Of a DNA stretch of 64,000 nt, positions 51,432 through 61,087 are shown piece by piece. How positions within the stretch are numbered: the stretch's first letter is position 1; each line of letters begins with the position of its first letter. Source of the stretch: Corallococcus caeni. Its GTDB lineage: Bacteria > Myxococcota > Myxococcia > Myxococcales > Myxococcaceae. The notes beneath the pieces are model-generated. The model made no database searches. It was not told the origin of the DNA and saw only the letters and a program-made list of their open reading frames with translations. The position numbers were made by a program, and so were the translations under genes. The stretch covers positions 1,922,001 through 1,986,000 of the forward strand of contig NZ_BTTW01000001.1 in assembly GCF_036245865.1 (NCBI RefSeq), given 5' to 3'.

Positions 51432-51452
51432 GCGCCGGACGTCTTCCGGCGC
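51432..51452 (+). terminator. Hairpin after trpA
   Basis: An 8-bp perfect stem, GCGCCGGA at 51432-51439 with TCCGGCGC at 51445-51452, and a five-base loop. There is no T-run. It may end the trp operon or lie in the leader of the acetyltransferase gene, whose ATG is 13 bases further on. Confidence 0.4.
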
Positions 51453-51465
51453 CCGGAGACCGGAC

Positions 51466-52023
51466 ATGTACACCCCGCCAACGCTGGGCCCCACCCTCGA
51501 AACACCGCGCCTCATCCTCAAGCCGCCCACGCTCCAGGACCTGGACGGCTTCGTGGCGATGATGGCGGACGAGGAGACCGCGCGGTACATCGGCGGCCTC
51601 CAGCCGCGCTCCAACGTGTGGCGCGCCGTCTGCACCATGGCCGGCTCCTGGGCCCTCCAGGGCTTCTCCATGTTCTCCATGTTCGAGAAGTCCACCGGGA
51701 AGTGGGTGGGCCGGCTCGGGCCCTGGATGCCCGCGGACTGGCCGGGCCCGGAGGTGGGCTGGGGCCTGTCCCGCGACGCGTGGGGCAAGGGCTACGCCAC
51801 GGAAGGAGCCGCGGCCACCATCGACTGGGCGTTCGAGCACCTCGGGTGGACGGAGGTCATCCACTCCATCTCCCCTCCGAACGAGCCGTCCAAGCAGGTG
51901 GCCCGCCGGCTGGGCTCGCGCTTCCTGCGCATGGGCATGCTGCCGGCGCCCTACAACGACCACGAGGTCGAAATCTGGGGCCAGAGCCGTGAGGAGTGGC
52001 GAACACGGAAGCGCCAGGCCTGA
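51466..52023 (+). CDS. GNAT-family N-acetyltransferase (RimJ/RimL type)
   Basis: The 185-residue product has the Acetyltransf_3 layout: ETPRLILKPPTLQDLDGFVAMM at the start, VGRLGPWMP in the middle beta strand, the acetyl-CoA loop GWGLSRDAWGKGYATEGAAATIDWAF, and SPPNEPSKQVARRLG near the end. Such enzymes acetylate protein N-termini, amino acids or drugs; the substrate is unknown. It follows trpA by 46 bases and precedes the phosphatase gene by the same distance. Confidence 0.88.
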   Translation: MYTPPTLGPTLETPRLILKPPTLQDLDGFVAMMADEETARYIGGLQPRSNVWRAVCTMAGSWALQGFSMFSMFEKSTGKWVGRLGPWMPADWPGPEVGWGLSRDAWGKGYATEGAAATIDWAFEHLGWTEVIHSISPPNEPSKQVARRLGSRFLRMGMLPAPYNDHEVEIWGQSREEWRTRKRQA

Positions 52024-52069
52024 GACTTTTTTCCTCCCGTCCCGCCACGGGCTGACACAGATTGGCGCC

Positions 52070-52666
52070 ATGAACTCACGCGCGCCCCAGCTGGTCCTCG
52101 TCCGTCACGGTGAGACGGAGTGGAGCCGCAGCAGCCAGCACACCGGCCGCACGGACCTGCCGCTGTTGGAGGAGGGCCGCCAGATGGCGGAGCAGCTCCG
52201 TGCGCCGCTGAGCGCGTGGCGCTTCGCCGCCGTGTGGACCAGCCCGCTGTCGCGCGCCCTGGAGACGTGCGTGCTCGCGGGCTACGGCGACGTGGCCCAG
52301 AAGCGCGACGACCTGATGGAGTTCAACTACGGCGACTACGAGGGCCGCACCGGCGCGGACATCCGCACCACGCGCCCGGGCTGGACGCTGTGGGCGGACG
52401 GCGTCCCCAACGGGGAGACGCTGGAGGAGGTGGGCGCCCGCGTGGACCGCGTCATCGCGGAGGCGCGCGCCCTCCAGGACGACGTGCTCGTCTTCTCCCA
52501 CGGGCACCTGCTGCGCATCCTCGCCGCGCGCTGGCTGGGCCTGCCTCCGGATGGCGGCAGGCTGTTCCACCTGGGCACGGCGTCCATCAGCGTGCTGGGC
52601 TCCGAGGCCGGCGGCAGGCAGCCGGTCCTCGTGAGCTGGAACGACACCACGCACCTGCGGGGCTGA
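52070..52666 (+). CDS. Histidine phosphatase family protein
   Basis: The 198-residue product has the branch-1 histidine phosphatase signature LVRHGETEWS (His nucleophile), the second Arg in SPLSRALETC, EFNYGDYEGRTG, and the second His in VFSHGHLLRILAARWLGLP. It resembles phosphoglycerate-mutase-like and broad phosphatases; the substrate is not evident. Its TGA ends three bases before the converging trpG stop, leaving no room for a terminator between them. Confidence 0.9.
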   Translation: MNSRAPQLVLVRHGETEWSRSSQHTGRTDLPLLEEGRQMAEQLRAPLSAWRFAAVWTSPLSRALETCVLAGYGDVAQKRDDLMEFNYGDYEGRTGADIRTTRPGWTLWADGVPNGETLEEVGARVDRVIAEARALQDDVLVFSHGHLLRILAARWLGLPPDGGRLFHLGTASISVLGSEAGGRQPVLVSWNDTTHLRG

Positions 52667-52669
52667 GCG

Positions 52670-53233
52670 CTACAGCTTCCCCTCCAGGAAGTTGCGCACC
52701 AGCGACGGGCCTTCCGGCGTCAGCACGCTCTCCGGATGGAACTGCAGGCCCACCACCGGCCGCGTGCGGTGCCGCAGCGCCATCACCAGGCCGTCCTGGC
52801 TCCACGCCGTGGCCTCCAGCTCCGCGGGCATGGAGTCCGCGGCCACCACCAGCGAGTGGTAGCGCGCCGCCTGGAAGCCCTGCCGCACGCCCGTGAAGAC
52901 GCCGGTGCCTTCGTGCCGGATGAGCGCCGCCTTGCCGTGCACGGGCTCCGGCGCGCGCACCACCTGGCCGCCGAACGCCGCGCCAATGGACTGGTGCCCC
53001 AGGCACACGCCCAGCACCGGCACGCGCGACTGGGAGATGGCCGCCACGCTCACCCCGGCCTCGTGCGGCGTGCACGGCCCCGGAGACACCACCAGGTGTG
53101 ACGCGCCCGAAGCCGCGACGCCCGCGGCATCCAGCGCGTCGTTGCGCACGACCTTCACCTCCGCGCCCAGCGTGTAGAGCAGCTGCACCAGGTTGAAGGT
53201 GAACGAGTCGTAGTTGTCGATGACGAGGATCAC
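52670..53233 (-). CDS. trpG: Anthranilate synthase glutamine amidotransferase subunit
   Basis: The 187-residue class-I amidotransferase begins VIDNYDSFTFNLVQLL and VVSPGPCTPHEAG. The triad is Cys77 (GVCLGHQSIG), His166 and Glu168 (LQFHPESV). It supplies ammonia to TrpE, and may also serve para-aminobenzoate synthase (PabA role). The start codon is GTG at 53233, overlapping the trpE stop as GTGA; longer in-frame readings upstream lie inside trpE and are not real. Confidence 0.95.
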   Translation of the reverse strand: MILVIDNYDSFTFNLVQLLYTLGAEVKVVRNDALDAAGVAASGASHLVVSPGPCTPHEAGVSVAAISQSRVPVLGVCLGHQSIGAAFGGQVVRAPEPVHGKAALIRHEGTGVFTGVRQGFQAARYHSLVVAADSMPAELEATAWSQDGLVMALRHRTRPVVGLQFHPESVLTPEGPSLVRNFLEGKL

Positions 53234-54726
53234 CGCCCACCTCCTTCGCGCGCCAGCCGCAGCGCGGCGGCCATGGCGCCCGCCTTCGCTTCCGTCTCGT
53301 CCGCTTCCTTCATGGGGTCCGAGTCCGCCACCAGCCCCGCGCCGGCGGTCCACATCGTGCGGTCGCCATCCACGAAGAAGGTGCGCAGCGCGATGGCCAC
53401 GTCCAGCGTGCCGCAGAAGGACAGGTAGCCCACCGCGCCGGCATAGGGCCCGCGCCGCATGGGCTCCAGCTCGTCGATGATCTGCATCGCGCGAATCTTG
53501 GGCGCCCCCGACACGGTGCCCGCCGGGAAGGTGCTCGCCAGCGCGTCCAGCGCGTCGAAGCGCGTGGTGTCCAGCTTGCCGCGCACCTGGGACACGATGT
53601 GCATCACGTGGCTGTAGCGCTCGATGATCATCAGGTCCTCGATGCGCACGGTGCCCGGGGCGGCCACCCGGCCCACGTCGTTGCGCCCCAGGTCCACCAG
53701 CATGATGTGCTCGGCGCGCTCCTTCTCGTCCGCGAGCAGCTCCTTCTCCAGCCGCAGGTCCTCGGCCTCGGAGCCGCCCCGGCGCCGCGTGCCCGCGATG
53801 GGCCGCACCACCACGTCCCCGTCGCGCACCTGCACCAGCAGCTCCGGCGACGCGCCCACCAGCGCCCGCGCCTCGCCCAGGTCCACCAGGAACAGGTACG
53901 GCGACGGGTTCACCCGCCGCAGCGCCCGGTAGAGCGACAGCGGCGGGATGGCGCCCTTCGCCTCGAACCTGCGCGCGAGCACCGCCTGGAAGCAGTCCCC
54001 CGCGCGCACGTACTCCTGCACCTTCTCCACCGCCCGCGCGTAGCCCTCGCGGTCCCAGCACGCGACGGGGGCCGGCGCGTTCTTCTGCGAGGGCGCGGGC
54101 GCGTAGGCCTCCGGCGGCAGCGGACGGCGCAGCTTCTCCGCCATCGCCTCCGCGCGTCCTTCCGCGTCCTTCAGCGCCTGCGCGACGCTGCCGTGCAGCG
54201 CGGGCCGCGCGATGGCGATGGCCTTGAGCGTCTGGGTGCGCGTGTCGTGGGTGACGAAGTCCTCGGCCACGAGCCACTCGGAGTCCGGGAAGCCCGTGTC
54301 ACGCGGGTGGCGGTCCGGCACGCTCGGCTCGAACCAGGACGTGGCGTTGTAGCCCAGGTAGCCCACGAGCCCGCCCAGGAAGGGCGCCTCGCCCGGCAGC
54401 GTCGCCACGGACAGCTCGCGCCACAGCGTGCGCAGCACGTCCAGCGGGCGGCCCTCGCGGCGCTCCTCGTGCGAGCCGCGCCACAACGTGAGCCCGTCCC
54501 GGTCCAGCCGCACGCGGCCCGCCGGGTTCACGCCCACGTGGCTGTAGCGCCCGAAGCGCTCGCCGCCGTAGCACGACTCGAGGATGAAGCCGCGGCTGCC
54601 GCCGCCCAGCTTCAGGTATGCCGACAGCGGCGTATCCAGGTCCGCCGGCAACTCCACCGACACCGGCACCGCCTGGCCTGCTTCCGCGCGCTGCCGGTAG
54701 GCTGCCTTCCGCTCCTGCGCATCCAT
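53230..54726 (-). CDS. trpE: Anthranilate synthase component I
   Basis: The 498-residue chorismate-utilising enzyme has an N-terminal Trp-feedback region (VSVELPADLDTPLSAYLKL, GGSRGFILESC). The catalytic domain shows DCFQAVLARRF, NPSPYLFLVDLG, VRPIAGTRRRG, EHIMLVDLGRNDVGRV, VSGAPKIRAMQIIDELEP and the closing GAGLVADSDPMKEADETEAKA. It makes anthranilate from chorismate with TrpG. trpEG lies on the strand opposite to aroF-trpDCFBA, 1.25 kb from its end, with two unrelated genes between. Confidence 0.96.
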   Translation of the reverse strand: MDAQERKAAYRQRAEAGQAVPVSVELPADLDTPLSAYLKLGGGSRGFILESCYGGERFGRYSHVGVNPAGRVRLDRDGLTLWRGSHEERREGRPLDVLRTLWRELSVATLPGEAPFLGGLVGYLGYNATSWFEPSVPDRHPRDTGFPDSEWLVAEDFVTHDTRTQTLKAIAIARPALHGSVAQALKDAEGRAEAMAEKLRRPLPPEAYAPAPSQKNAPAPVACWDREGYARAVEKVQEYVRAGDCFQAVLARRFEAKGAIPPLSLYRALRRVNPSPYLFLVDLGEARALVGASPELLVQVRDGDVVVRPIAGTRRRGGSEAEDLRLEKELLADEKERAEHIMLVDLGRNDVGRVAAPGTVRIEDLMIIERYSHVMHIVSQVRGKLDTTRFDALDALASTFPAGTVSGAPKIRAMQIIDELEPMRRGPYAGAVGYLSFCGTLDVAIALRTFFVDGDRTMWTAGAGLVADSDPMKEADETEAKAGAMAAALRLAREGGGR

Positions 54727-54797
54727 GGTCTATTGCCCTGACCCCTCTGCCACTTCCCGGAGGGGCGCCCGGGTGCCCGGCCTTCCGGGCCCTGCGA

Positions 54798-55712
54798 CTA
54801 CGGTTTCGCGACGGGCTTCGCCTGGGCGAACACGCCGTCCTTCCACTGATAGACCTCGCGCTCCGTAACCTTCCGCGGCTCGCCTTCTTCCTCCGCCTCC
54901 TCCTCGTTCGTGCGCACCACCAGCGCGCGCTTCGCGGCCGGCTGGAAGGAGACCTCGAACGAGCTCATGTTCGGCGGGTCCATCAGCCCGCCCAGTTCCA
55001 GCGCCAGCTTCGCCTTGCCCAGCACGCCCGGCTTCCCATTCGAGCCGGTGTAGCTCACGTAGGACGTGACGTAGTCGCCGCAACGCTCCGGCGTGGAGTC
55101 CAGCTGCAGCAGCGTCACGCCCGCCTGCTTCGCGGGGACGAGCGTCACCTTCACCGGGCCGCCCTGACCGCTGCCGTAGTTCGTGGACGCCACCGCCACG
55201 TCCACGCTGCTCACGCGGCGGGGCGGCTTCACGTTCGGCTCCAGCACGCGCACGCGCGCCTTGAACTCGTTGCTCATCACCACCGTGGCCACTTCCATCT
55301 CGCCGTCCCCGTCGAGGTCGGCCTCGAAGCGGAACGGCGTGAGCGTGTTGCCGAAGACCCAGCCGGACACAGGCGCCGAGCCCGGAGCCGCCTTCGCATC
55401 CACGACGGCCACCTGGTACCAGGTGTTGACGTACTCGCCGACCCTCGCGCGCGTCCCCACCTTCAGCACGCGCACGGGGGTTCCCAGCATCAGCGTCTTC
55501 ACGACGCCCGCCTCCGCCGCCGCGCTCGCGCGCAGGTTCGCCTCATCCACACCCAGGTAGACCTGCTGCCCCGCGGTGAACGCGGTGAACTCGAAGTCCT
55601 CCGGAGCCGGCGCGCCCGCCTCCGCCAGCGGCGCGCTGTATTCGAGCACCGCGTCCGAAGCAGGGGTGGACTGCGCCAGGGTGAGGGACAGGAGGAGCGC
55701 GGGCGTCAGCAT
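54798..55712 (-). CDS. Secreted protein with bacterial SH3-like domain
   Basis: The 304-residue product has a signal peptide (about 1-14, LTPALLLSLTLAQ). A bacterial SH3-like segment (about 52-125) contains ANLRASAAAEAGVVKTLMLGTPVRVL and VSGWVFGN. The C-terminal half has a DLDGDGEMEVATVV segment as seen in integrin-like or VCBS-type calcium loops, and an acidic EEEAEEEGE run near the end. SH3-like domains of this kind often bind cell-wall peptides. No closer function can be given. ATG 55712 is used; GTG 55715 adds one residue. Confidence 0.65.
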   Translation of the reverse strand: MLTPALLLSLTLAQSTPASDAVLEYSAPLAEAGAPAPEDFEFTAFTAGQQVYLGVDEANLRASAAAEAGVVKTLMLGTPVRVLKVGTRARVGEYVNTWYQVAVVDAKAAPGSAPVSGWVFGNTLTPFRFEADLDGDGEMEVATVVMSNEFKARVRVLEPNVKPPRRVSSVDVAVASTNYGSGQGGPVKVTLVPAKQAGVTLLQLDSTPERCGDYVTSYVSYTGSNGKPGVLGKAKLALELGGLMDPPNMSSFEVSFQPAAKRALVVRTNEEEAEEEGEPRKVTEREVYQWKDGVFAQAKPVAKP

Positions 55713-55914
55713 CACGAAAGGGTCCGGAAGTGGGAGGTTCCCGGGTTTATCCCCCGTCCCCGCCCACCATCCAAGGGGCCCTCCGGTCCCTGGCTTCGTC
55801 GTTTGGATCGCAAGCAGGGCCCGGACGCACGCCCGCCCCCTTGTCAGCGGAGCGCCCCGGGAGGTTGGACCGTGGGTGGCCCCTGTTCCAAGGCCTCGTT
55901 ACCTCTACAGGACC

Positions 55915-56940
55915 GTGGCCACCGCGACGACCCATCAGGACCGACCGCCGTTGGTTTCCGTGACGCCGCAGGGGCTGTACTGCCAGGCGGGGAACTTCCA
56001 CATCGACCCCTGGCGTCCGGTGGAGCGGGCGCTCGTGACGCACGCGCACGGCGACCACGCCCGGAGCGGCAGCAAACGCTACCTGGGGGCCCGCGCCGGG
56101 CTGGGCCTGCTGCAACGGCGGCTGGGCGCGGACGCGGTCATCGACACGCTGGAGTACGGCGAGACGCTGAAGGTGGGCGACACCACCGTGAGCTTCCACC
56201 CCGCGGGCCACGTGCTGGGCAGCGCGCAGATCCGCGTCGAGCACCGGGGCGAGGTGTGGATCATCTCCGGTGACTACAAGCGCACGCCGGACCCCACGTG
56301 CACGCCCTTCGAGGTGGTGCGCTGCCACACCTTCATCACCGAGGCGACGTTCGGTCTGCCCATCTACCGCTGGGATGACACGGGCCTCGTGGCCCAGGAC
56401 ATCCTGCGCTGGTGGGACGCGAACCGCGAGGCGGGGCGCTCGGCGGTGCTGTTCTGCTACGCGCTGGGCAAGGCGCAGCGGCTGCTGGCGGAGCTGGGCA
56501 AGCTGACGGACCGGCCGGCCTACGTGCACGGCGCGGTGAACGGGCTCGTCACCGCGTACCGCGAGGCGGGCATCCCGATGCTGCCCACGCAGCTGGTGTC
56601 GGAGACGGAGAAGGGCACGTCCTTCGCGGGAGCGCTGGTGCTGGCGCCGCCGAGCGCGGCCGGCTCCACGTGGATGCGCCGCTTCGGTGAAGCGGAGACG
56701 GGCTTCGCGTCGGGGTGGATGCGCGTGCGCGGCAACCGGCGCCGCCGTGGCTACGACCGGGGCTTCGTGCTGTCGGACCACGCGGACTGGCCGGACCTCT
56801 TGCGCACGGTGGCGGACACGCAGGCGGAGAAGGTGCTCGTGACGCACGGCTACACCGACCCTTTGTCGCACTACCTGCGGGAGCGGGGCGTGGATGCCTC
56901 GCCGCTCGCCACGCCCTTCGAGGGCGAAGCGGAGGACTGA
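55915..56940 (+). CDS. Ligase-associated DNA exonuclease (metallo-beta-lactamase / beta-CASP fold)
   Basis: The product is about 341 residues. The metal-binding motifs VTHAHGDHARSGS, HPAGHVLGSAQI and SGDYKRTPD are present, with RGFVLSDHADWPDLL near the C-terminus, as in SNM1/Artemis-like exonucleases. GLYCQAGNFHIDPWRPVERA at the start is typical of the ligase-associated family. It probably trims DNA ends before sealing. GTG 55915 is a guess; TTG 55951 with an AGGA box ten bases before is nearly as good. It ends three bases before the ligase GTG. Confidence 0.88.
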   Translation: MATATTHQDRPPLVSVTPQGLYCQAGNFHIDPWRPVERALVTHAHGDHARSGSKRYLGARAGLGLLQRRLGADAVIDTLEYGETLKVGDTTVSFHPAGHVLGSAQIRVEHRGEVWIISGDYKRTPDPTCTPFEVVRCHTFITEATFGLPIYRWDDTGLVAQDILRWWDANREAGRSAVLFCYALGKAQRLLAELGKLTDRPAYVHGAVNGLVTAYREAGIPMLPTQLVSETEKGTSFAGALVLAPPSAAGSTWMRRFGEAETGFASGWMRVRGNRRRRGYDRGFVLSDHADWPDLLRTVADTQAEKVLVTHGYTDPLSHYLRERGVDASPLATPFEGEAED

Positions 56941-56943
56941 CCC

Positions 56944-58542
56944 GTGCGAGCACTGGCCGACCTGTACGACACGCTCGACCAGACGACCTCCACCAACGCG
57001 AAGGTGGAGGCGATGGCGCAATACTTCCGGAAGACGCCACCGGAGGACGCGGCCTGGGGTCTGTTCTTCCTCACGGGCCAGAAGCTCAAGCGGCTGCTCA
57101 CGTCGAAGCTGCTGGTGGGCTGGACGCAGGAGCTGACGGGCATCCCGGACTGGCTCTTCGATGAAGTCTACGCGTCGGTGGGAGACCTGGCGGAGGTGAT
57201 TGCCCTGCTGCTCGACGGCGCGAACTTCCCGCCCGAGCACGCCGAGGAACTCCCTCTCTCCCGATGGCTGGAGGAGCGCCTGTTGCCGCTGCGCGGCCTG
57301 GAAGCGGCGGAGCAGCGCGAGCGCGTGGTGGGCTGGTGGAGGTCCATGCCCCGCCGCGAGCTGTTCCTGCTCAACAAGATGCTCACCGGCGAGCTGCGCG
57401 TGGGCGTGTCCAACACGTTGGTGGTGCGCGCCATCGCGCAGGTCACGGGGCTGCCGCCGCCCAGCGTGGCGCACCGGCTGATGGGGACGTGGACGCCGAC
57501 GAAGGCGTTCTTCGAACAGCTCGTCGCGCCGGATGTGTCGGACGGCCACGTGTCGCGCCCGTATCCGTACTACCTCGCGTCACCGCTGGAACAGCCCGCG
57601 GAGTCGCTGGGTGAGGTGAGTGACTGGCTGGTCGAGTGGAAGTGGGACGGCATCCGGGGCCAGCTCATCCGCCGACAGGGCGACGTGTTCCTCTGGAGCC
57701 GCGGCGAGGAGCTGATCACCGAACGCTTCCCTGAAATCACCGAGGCCGCCCGGGCCCTGCCCGAGGGCACGGTGCTCGACGGCGAGGTGATGGCCTACGA
57801 GGACGGGACGCCCCTGCCCTTCGCCCGGCTCCAGCGCCGCATTGGCAGACAGAAGCTCACGCCCAAGGTGCTGGCGGAGGCCCCCGCCGCGTTCGTCGTC
57901 TACGACCTGCTGGAGCAGGACGGCAAGGACGTGCGCGAGCTGCCCCTGCGCGAGCGCCGCGCGAGGCTGGAGGCCCTGCTCAAGGACCACCCGCGCTTCC
58001 CCATCTCGCCTTCGGTGACGGCGCCGTCGTGGGAGGCATTGGCGGAGCTGCGCAAGGAGTCCCGCGAGCGCAACGTCGAAGGCCTGATGATCAAGCGCCT
58101 GGACTCCGTGTACCAGACGGGGCGCAAGCGCGGCGATTGGTGGAAGTGGAAGATCGACCCGTACACGGTGGACGCGGTGTTGCTCTACGCGCACCCGGGC
58201 CACGGCCGGCGCTCGTCGCTCTACACGGACTACACCTTCGCGGTGTGGAACGGCGAGGACCTGCTGCCGGTGACGAAGGCCTACTCGGGTCTCACCGATG
58301 AGGAGATTGGCCGGCTGGACCGGTGGATCCGCGCCCACACGCGGGAGAAGTTCGGTCCAGTGCGCTCGGTGGATCCAGAGCAGGTGTTCGAGCTGCACTT
58401 CGAAGCCATCGCCCCGTCCCCGCGACACAAGTCGGGCATCGCCTTGCGCTTCCCCCGCATCGCCCGCTGGCGCGCGGACAAGACGGCGAGGGACGCGGAC
58501 ACGCTCGACTCGCTGAAGGGGCTGCTCCATGCAGCCCACTAA
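56944..58542 (+). CDS. ATP-dependent DNA ligase (ligase-associated cluster type)
   Basis: The 532-residue product starts with GTG. An N-terminal helical DNA-binding domain (about 1-200) precedes the nucleotidyltransferase domain, with the AMP-accepting Lys233 in EWKWDGIRGQ, then LDGEVMAYEDG, VVYDLLEQDG and EGLMIKRLDSVYQTGRK with GDWWKWK (motif V). An OB domain ends in FPRIARWRADKTA. It seals nicks with ATP and is distinct from the replicative NAD ligase. It overlaps the helicase gene by 14 bases. Confidence 0.94.
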   Translation: MRALADLYDTLDQTTSTNAKVEAMAQYFRKTPPEDAAWGLFFLTGQKLKRLLTSKLLVGWTQELTGIPDWLFDEVYASVGDLAEVIALLLDGANFPPEHAEELPLSRWLEERLLPLRGLEAAEQRERVVGWWRSMPRRELFLLNKMLTGELRVGVSNTLVVRAIAQVTGLPPPSVAHRLMGTWTPTKAFFEQLVAPDVSDGHVSRPYPYYLASPLEQPAESLGEVSDWLVEWKWDGIRGQLIRRQGDVFLWSRGEELITERFPEITEAARALPEGTVLDGEVMAYEDGTPLPFARLQRRIGRQKLTPKVLAEAPAAFVVYDLLEQDGKDVRELPLRERRARLEALLKDHPRFPISPSVTAPSWEALAELRKESRERNVEGLMIKRLDSVYQTGRKRGDWWKWKIDPYTVDAVLLYAHPGHGRRSSLYTDYTFAVWNGEDLLPVTKAYSGLTDEEIGRLDRWIRAHTREKFGPVRSVDPEQVFELHFEAIAPSPRHKSGIALRFPRIARWRADKTARDADTLDSLKGLLHAAH

Positions 58543-61087
58543 GCCGCGCCGCCGCAATCGCATGCGAGGCAAGCACGCGCCGGAGAATCAGACCGAAGCA
58601 CCGAAGCGCACCCGCGCAAAGCGTCCCGTTCCCCGCAGCCCTTCCCCGTACCAAGGCGCGCCGCTGGATCAACTCCGCCAGTGGTTCGCCGCCAAGGGCT
58701 GGACGCCGTACGCCTTCCAGGAGGAGGCCTGGGCGGCCTACGCGCGCGGAGACAGCGGCCTCATCCACGTGCCCACCGGCGCGGGAAAGACCTACGCGGC
58801 CTATATCGGCCCGCTGGCGGACGCGGCGGAGCGCAACGAGAAGGGCCTTCAGATCCTCTACCTCACGCCGCTGCGAGCAGTGTCGCGTGACGTGGAGCAG
58901 GCCCTGCGCGAACCACTGATGGCCCTGGACGCGGACCTGGAGGTGGAGAGCCGCACGGGCGACACGTCCGCCTCCGTGCGACAGCGTCAGCGCGAGCGCC
59001 TGCCCCAGGTCCTCATCACCACGCCGGAGTCCCTGTCACTGCTGCTGACCCAGGAGCAGGCAGCGGAGAACTTCGCCTCACTGCGCGCCGTCATCGTGGA
59101 CGAGTGGCACGAACTGCTCGCCTCCAAGCGAGGCACGCAGGTGGAGCTGGCCCTGGCGCGCCTGCGCCACTTCGCCCCGGGCCTGCGCATCTGGGCGCTG
59201 TCCGCCACGCTCGCCAACCTGGAGGAGGCCGCGCGCACCGTCGTCGGCACGGACCGCGAGCCCACGCTGGTCAGCGCGGATCTCCAGCGTCCCGTGGACG
59301 TGGAGACGCTGCTCCCCGCGGAGGTGGACACCTTCCCGTGGTCGGGCCACCTGGGATTCTCCATGCTCCCGCGCGTGGCCGAGTGGCTGGACCCCACGCA
59401 GTCCACGCTCCTCTTCACCAACACGCGTTCACAAGCGGAGCGCTGGTTCGAAGGGCTGCGTTTCCTGCGCCCGGAATGGGAGCACCTGCTCGCGCTACAC
59501 CACGGCTCCATCGACCGCGAGGAGCGCGAGCGCGTGGAGGGCGGCCTCAAGGACGGCAGCCTGCGCCTCGTCGTGTGCACGTCCTCGCTGGACCTGGGCG
59601 TGGACTTCGGCCCGGTGGAGCGCGTCATCCAGATAGGCAGTCCCAAGGGCATCGGTCGCACCCTCCAGCGCGCGGGCCGCAGCGCGCACCGCCCCGGCGC
59701 CACCTGTCGCATCCTCTTCGTCCCCACGCACGCGCTCGAACTGGTGGAGATGGCCGCCGCCCGGGACGCCATCGCGAGCCGCGAGGTGGAGCCGCGCACG
59801 CCGCTGTCCAAGCCGCTCGACGTGCTGGCCCAGCACCTGGTGACGTGCGCGCTGGGAGGAGGCTTCACCCGCGAAGCCCTGCGCGACGAGGTCCGCACCG
59901 CCACGAGCTACGCGTCCCTCACCGACGAGGAGTTCGACTGGGCGCTCGCCCTGGTGCGCGAGGGTGGCCCCACGCTGCGCGCCTACCCGGAGTTCCGCCG
60001 CGTGGTCGAAGTGGACGGCCGCTTCCGCGTCCCCGACGTGCGCCTCGCGAGGCTGCACCGGCTCAACATCGGCACCATCACCTCGGACGCGTCCGTGCAG
60101 CTGCGCTACTGGAGCGGCGGCAACCTGGGCACCGTGGAGGAGTCCTACGTCAGCCGCCTGAAGCCCGGAGACACCTTCCTCTTCGCGGGCCGCCGGCTGG
60201 AGTTCAGCCGCTTCAAGGACATGACGGCGTACGTGAAGCCCGCGAAGGCCAAGGCCACGCAGACGCCGCGCTGGGGCGGCAGCCGCCTGCCCCTCTCCAC
60301 GTCGCTCGCCTCCGCGATGCGCCGCACGCTGGAGGCCGCGCGCCAGGGCGACGTGACGCGAGACGAGATCGCCGCCGCGTGGCCCATCCTCGACGCGCAG
60401 GCCCGCCTGTCCCGCATCCCCGGCGACGGCCGCTGTCTGGCGGAGACCTGCCGCACCCGCGACGGCCACCACCTCTTCCTCTATCCCTTTGAAGGAAGGC
60501 TCGTGCACGAGGGCCTGGCGGCGCTCCTCGCCCTGCGCCTCACGCGCCTGCAGAAGGCCACCTTCAGCCTGTCGGTGAACGACTACGGCCTGGAGCTGCT
60601 CACCCCCACGCCCTTCCCCTTCGACGAGGCCCTGCGCCCGGCCCTCTTCACCCGCGAGCGGCTGGTGGAGGACATCCTGGAGAGCGTGAACCTGAGCGAG
60701 CTCGCGCGCCGGCAGTTCCGCGACATCGCCCGCGTGGCCGGGCTGGTGATGCCGGGCCTGCCCGGAGCGCGCAAGTCCACCCGCCAGGTCCAGGCCAGCT
60801 CCGCGCTCCTCTACGACGTCTTCGTGAAGTACGACCCGGACAACCTCCTGCTGCGCCAGGCGCGACGCGAGGTGCTGGAGCACCAGTTCGAACAGGGCCG
60901 GCTCGCGCGCACCCTACAGCGCCTGGAGGCGAACCCCGTCGAGGTCGTCCACGTCCACCGGCCCTCGCCGCTGGCCTTCCCGCTCGTCGTCGAGCGCATC
61001 AGCGCGAGCGTGTCCAACGAATCCCTGCTGGACCGCGTGGAGCGACTCAAGGAGCGATGGTCCCAGGCCGATGCCAGACCCGCGTAG
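58529..61087 (+). CDS. Ligase-associated DExH-box helicase (Lhr-like)
   Basis: The 852-residue SF2 helicase has motif I HVPTGAGKTYAAY, Ia LYLTPLRAVSRD, motif II VDEWHEL, motif III SATLANLEEA, IV/V STLLFTNTRSQAERWF and CTSSLDLGVDFGPV, and VI QRAGRSAHRPGA. After the RecA pair come the winged helix and the Lhr core (YWSGGNLGTVEESYVSRLKPGDTFLFAGR). A basic N-terminal tail (about 1-40) is extra. It would unwind DNA or RNA:DNA hybrids during repair. Its end overlaps pdeM by 31 bases. Confidence 0.94.
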   Translation: MQPTKPRRRNRMRGKHAPENQTEAPKRTRAKRPVPRSPSPYQGAPLDQLRQWFAAKGWTPYAFQEEAWAAYARGDSGLIHVPTGAGKTYAAYIGPLADAAERNEKGLQILYLTPLRAVSRDVEQALREPLMALDADLEVESRTGDTSASVRQRQRERLPQVLITTPESLSLLLTQEQAAENFASLRAVIVDEWHELLASKRGTQVELALARLRHFAPGLRIWALSATLANLEEAARTVVGTDREPTLVSADLQRPVDVETLLPAEVDTFPWSGHLGFSMLPRVAEWLDPTQSTLLFTNTRSQAERWFEGLRFLRPEWEHLLALHHGSIDREERERVEGGLKDGSLRLVVCTSSLDLGVDFGPVERVIQIGSPKGIGRTLQRAGRSAHRPGATCRILFVPTHALELVEMAAARDAIASREVEPRTPLSKPLDVLAQHLVTCALGGGFTREALRDEVRTATSYASLTDEEFDWALALVREGGPTLRAYPEFRRVVEVDGRFRVPDVRLARLHRLNIGTITSDASVQLRYWSGGNLGTVEESYVSRLKPGDTFLFAGRRLEFSRFKDMTAYVKPAKAKATQTPRWGGSRLPLSTSLASAMRRTLEAARQGDVTRDEIAAAWPILDAQARLSRIPGDGRCLAETCRTRDGHHLFLYPFEGRLVHEGLAALLALRLTRLQKATFSLSVNDYGLELLTPTPFPFDEALRPALFTRERLVEDILESVNLSELARRQFRDIARVAGLVMPGLPGARKSTRQVQASSALLYDVFVKYDPDNLLLRQARREVLEHQFEQGRLARTLQRLEANPVEVVHVHRPSPLAFPLVVERISASVSNESLLDRVERLKERWSQADARPA

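Noticed and set aside
52670..54277. A 535-codon frame covering trpG and much of trpE.
   Set aside because: Only the last 187 residues are TrpG; the rest is the shadow of trpE in another frame. A TrpG fusion is not real.
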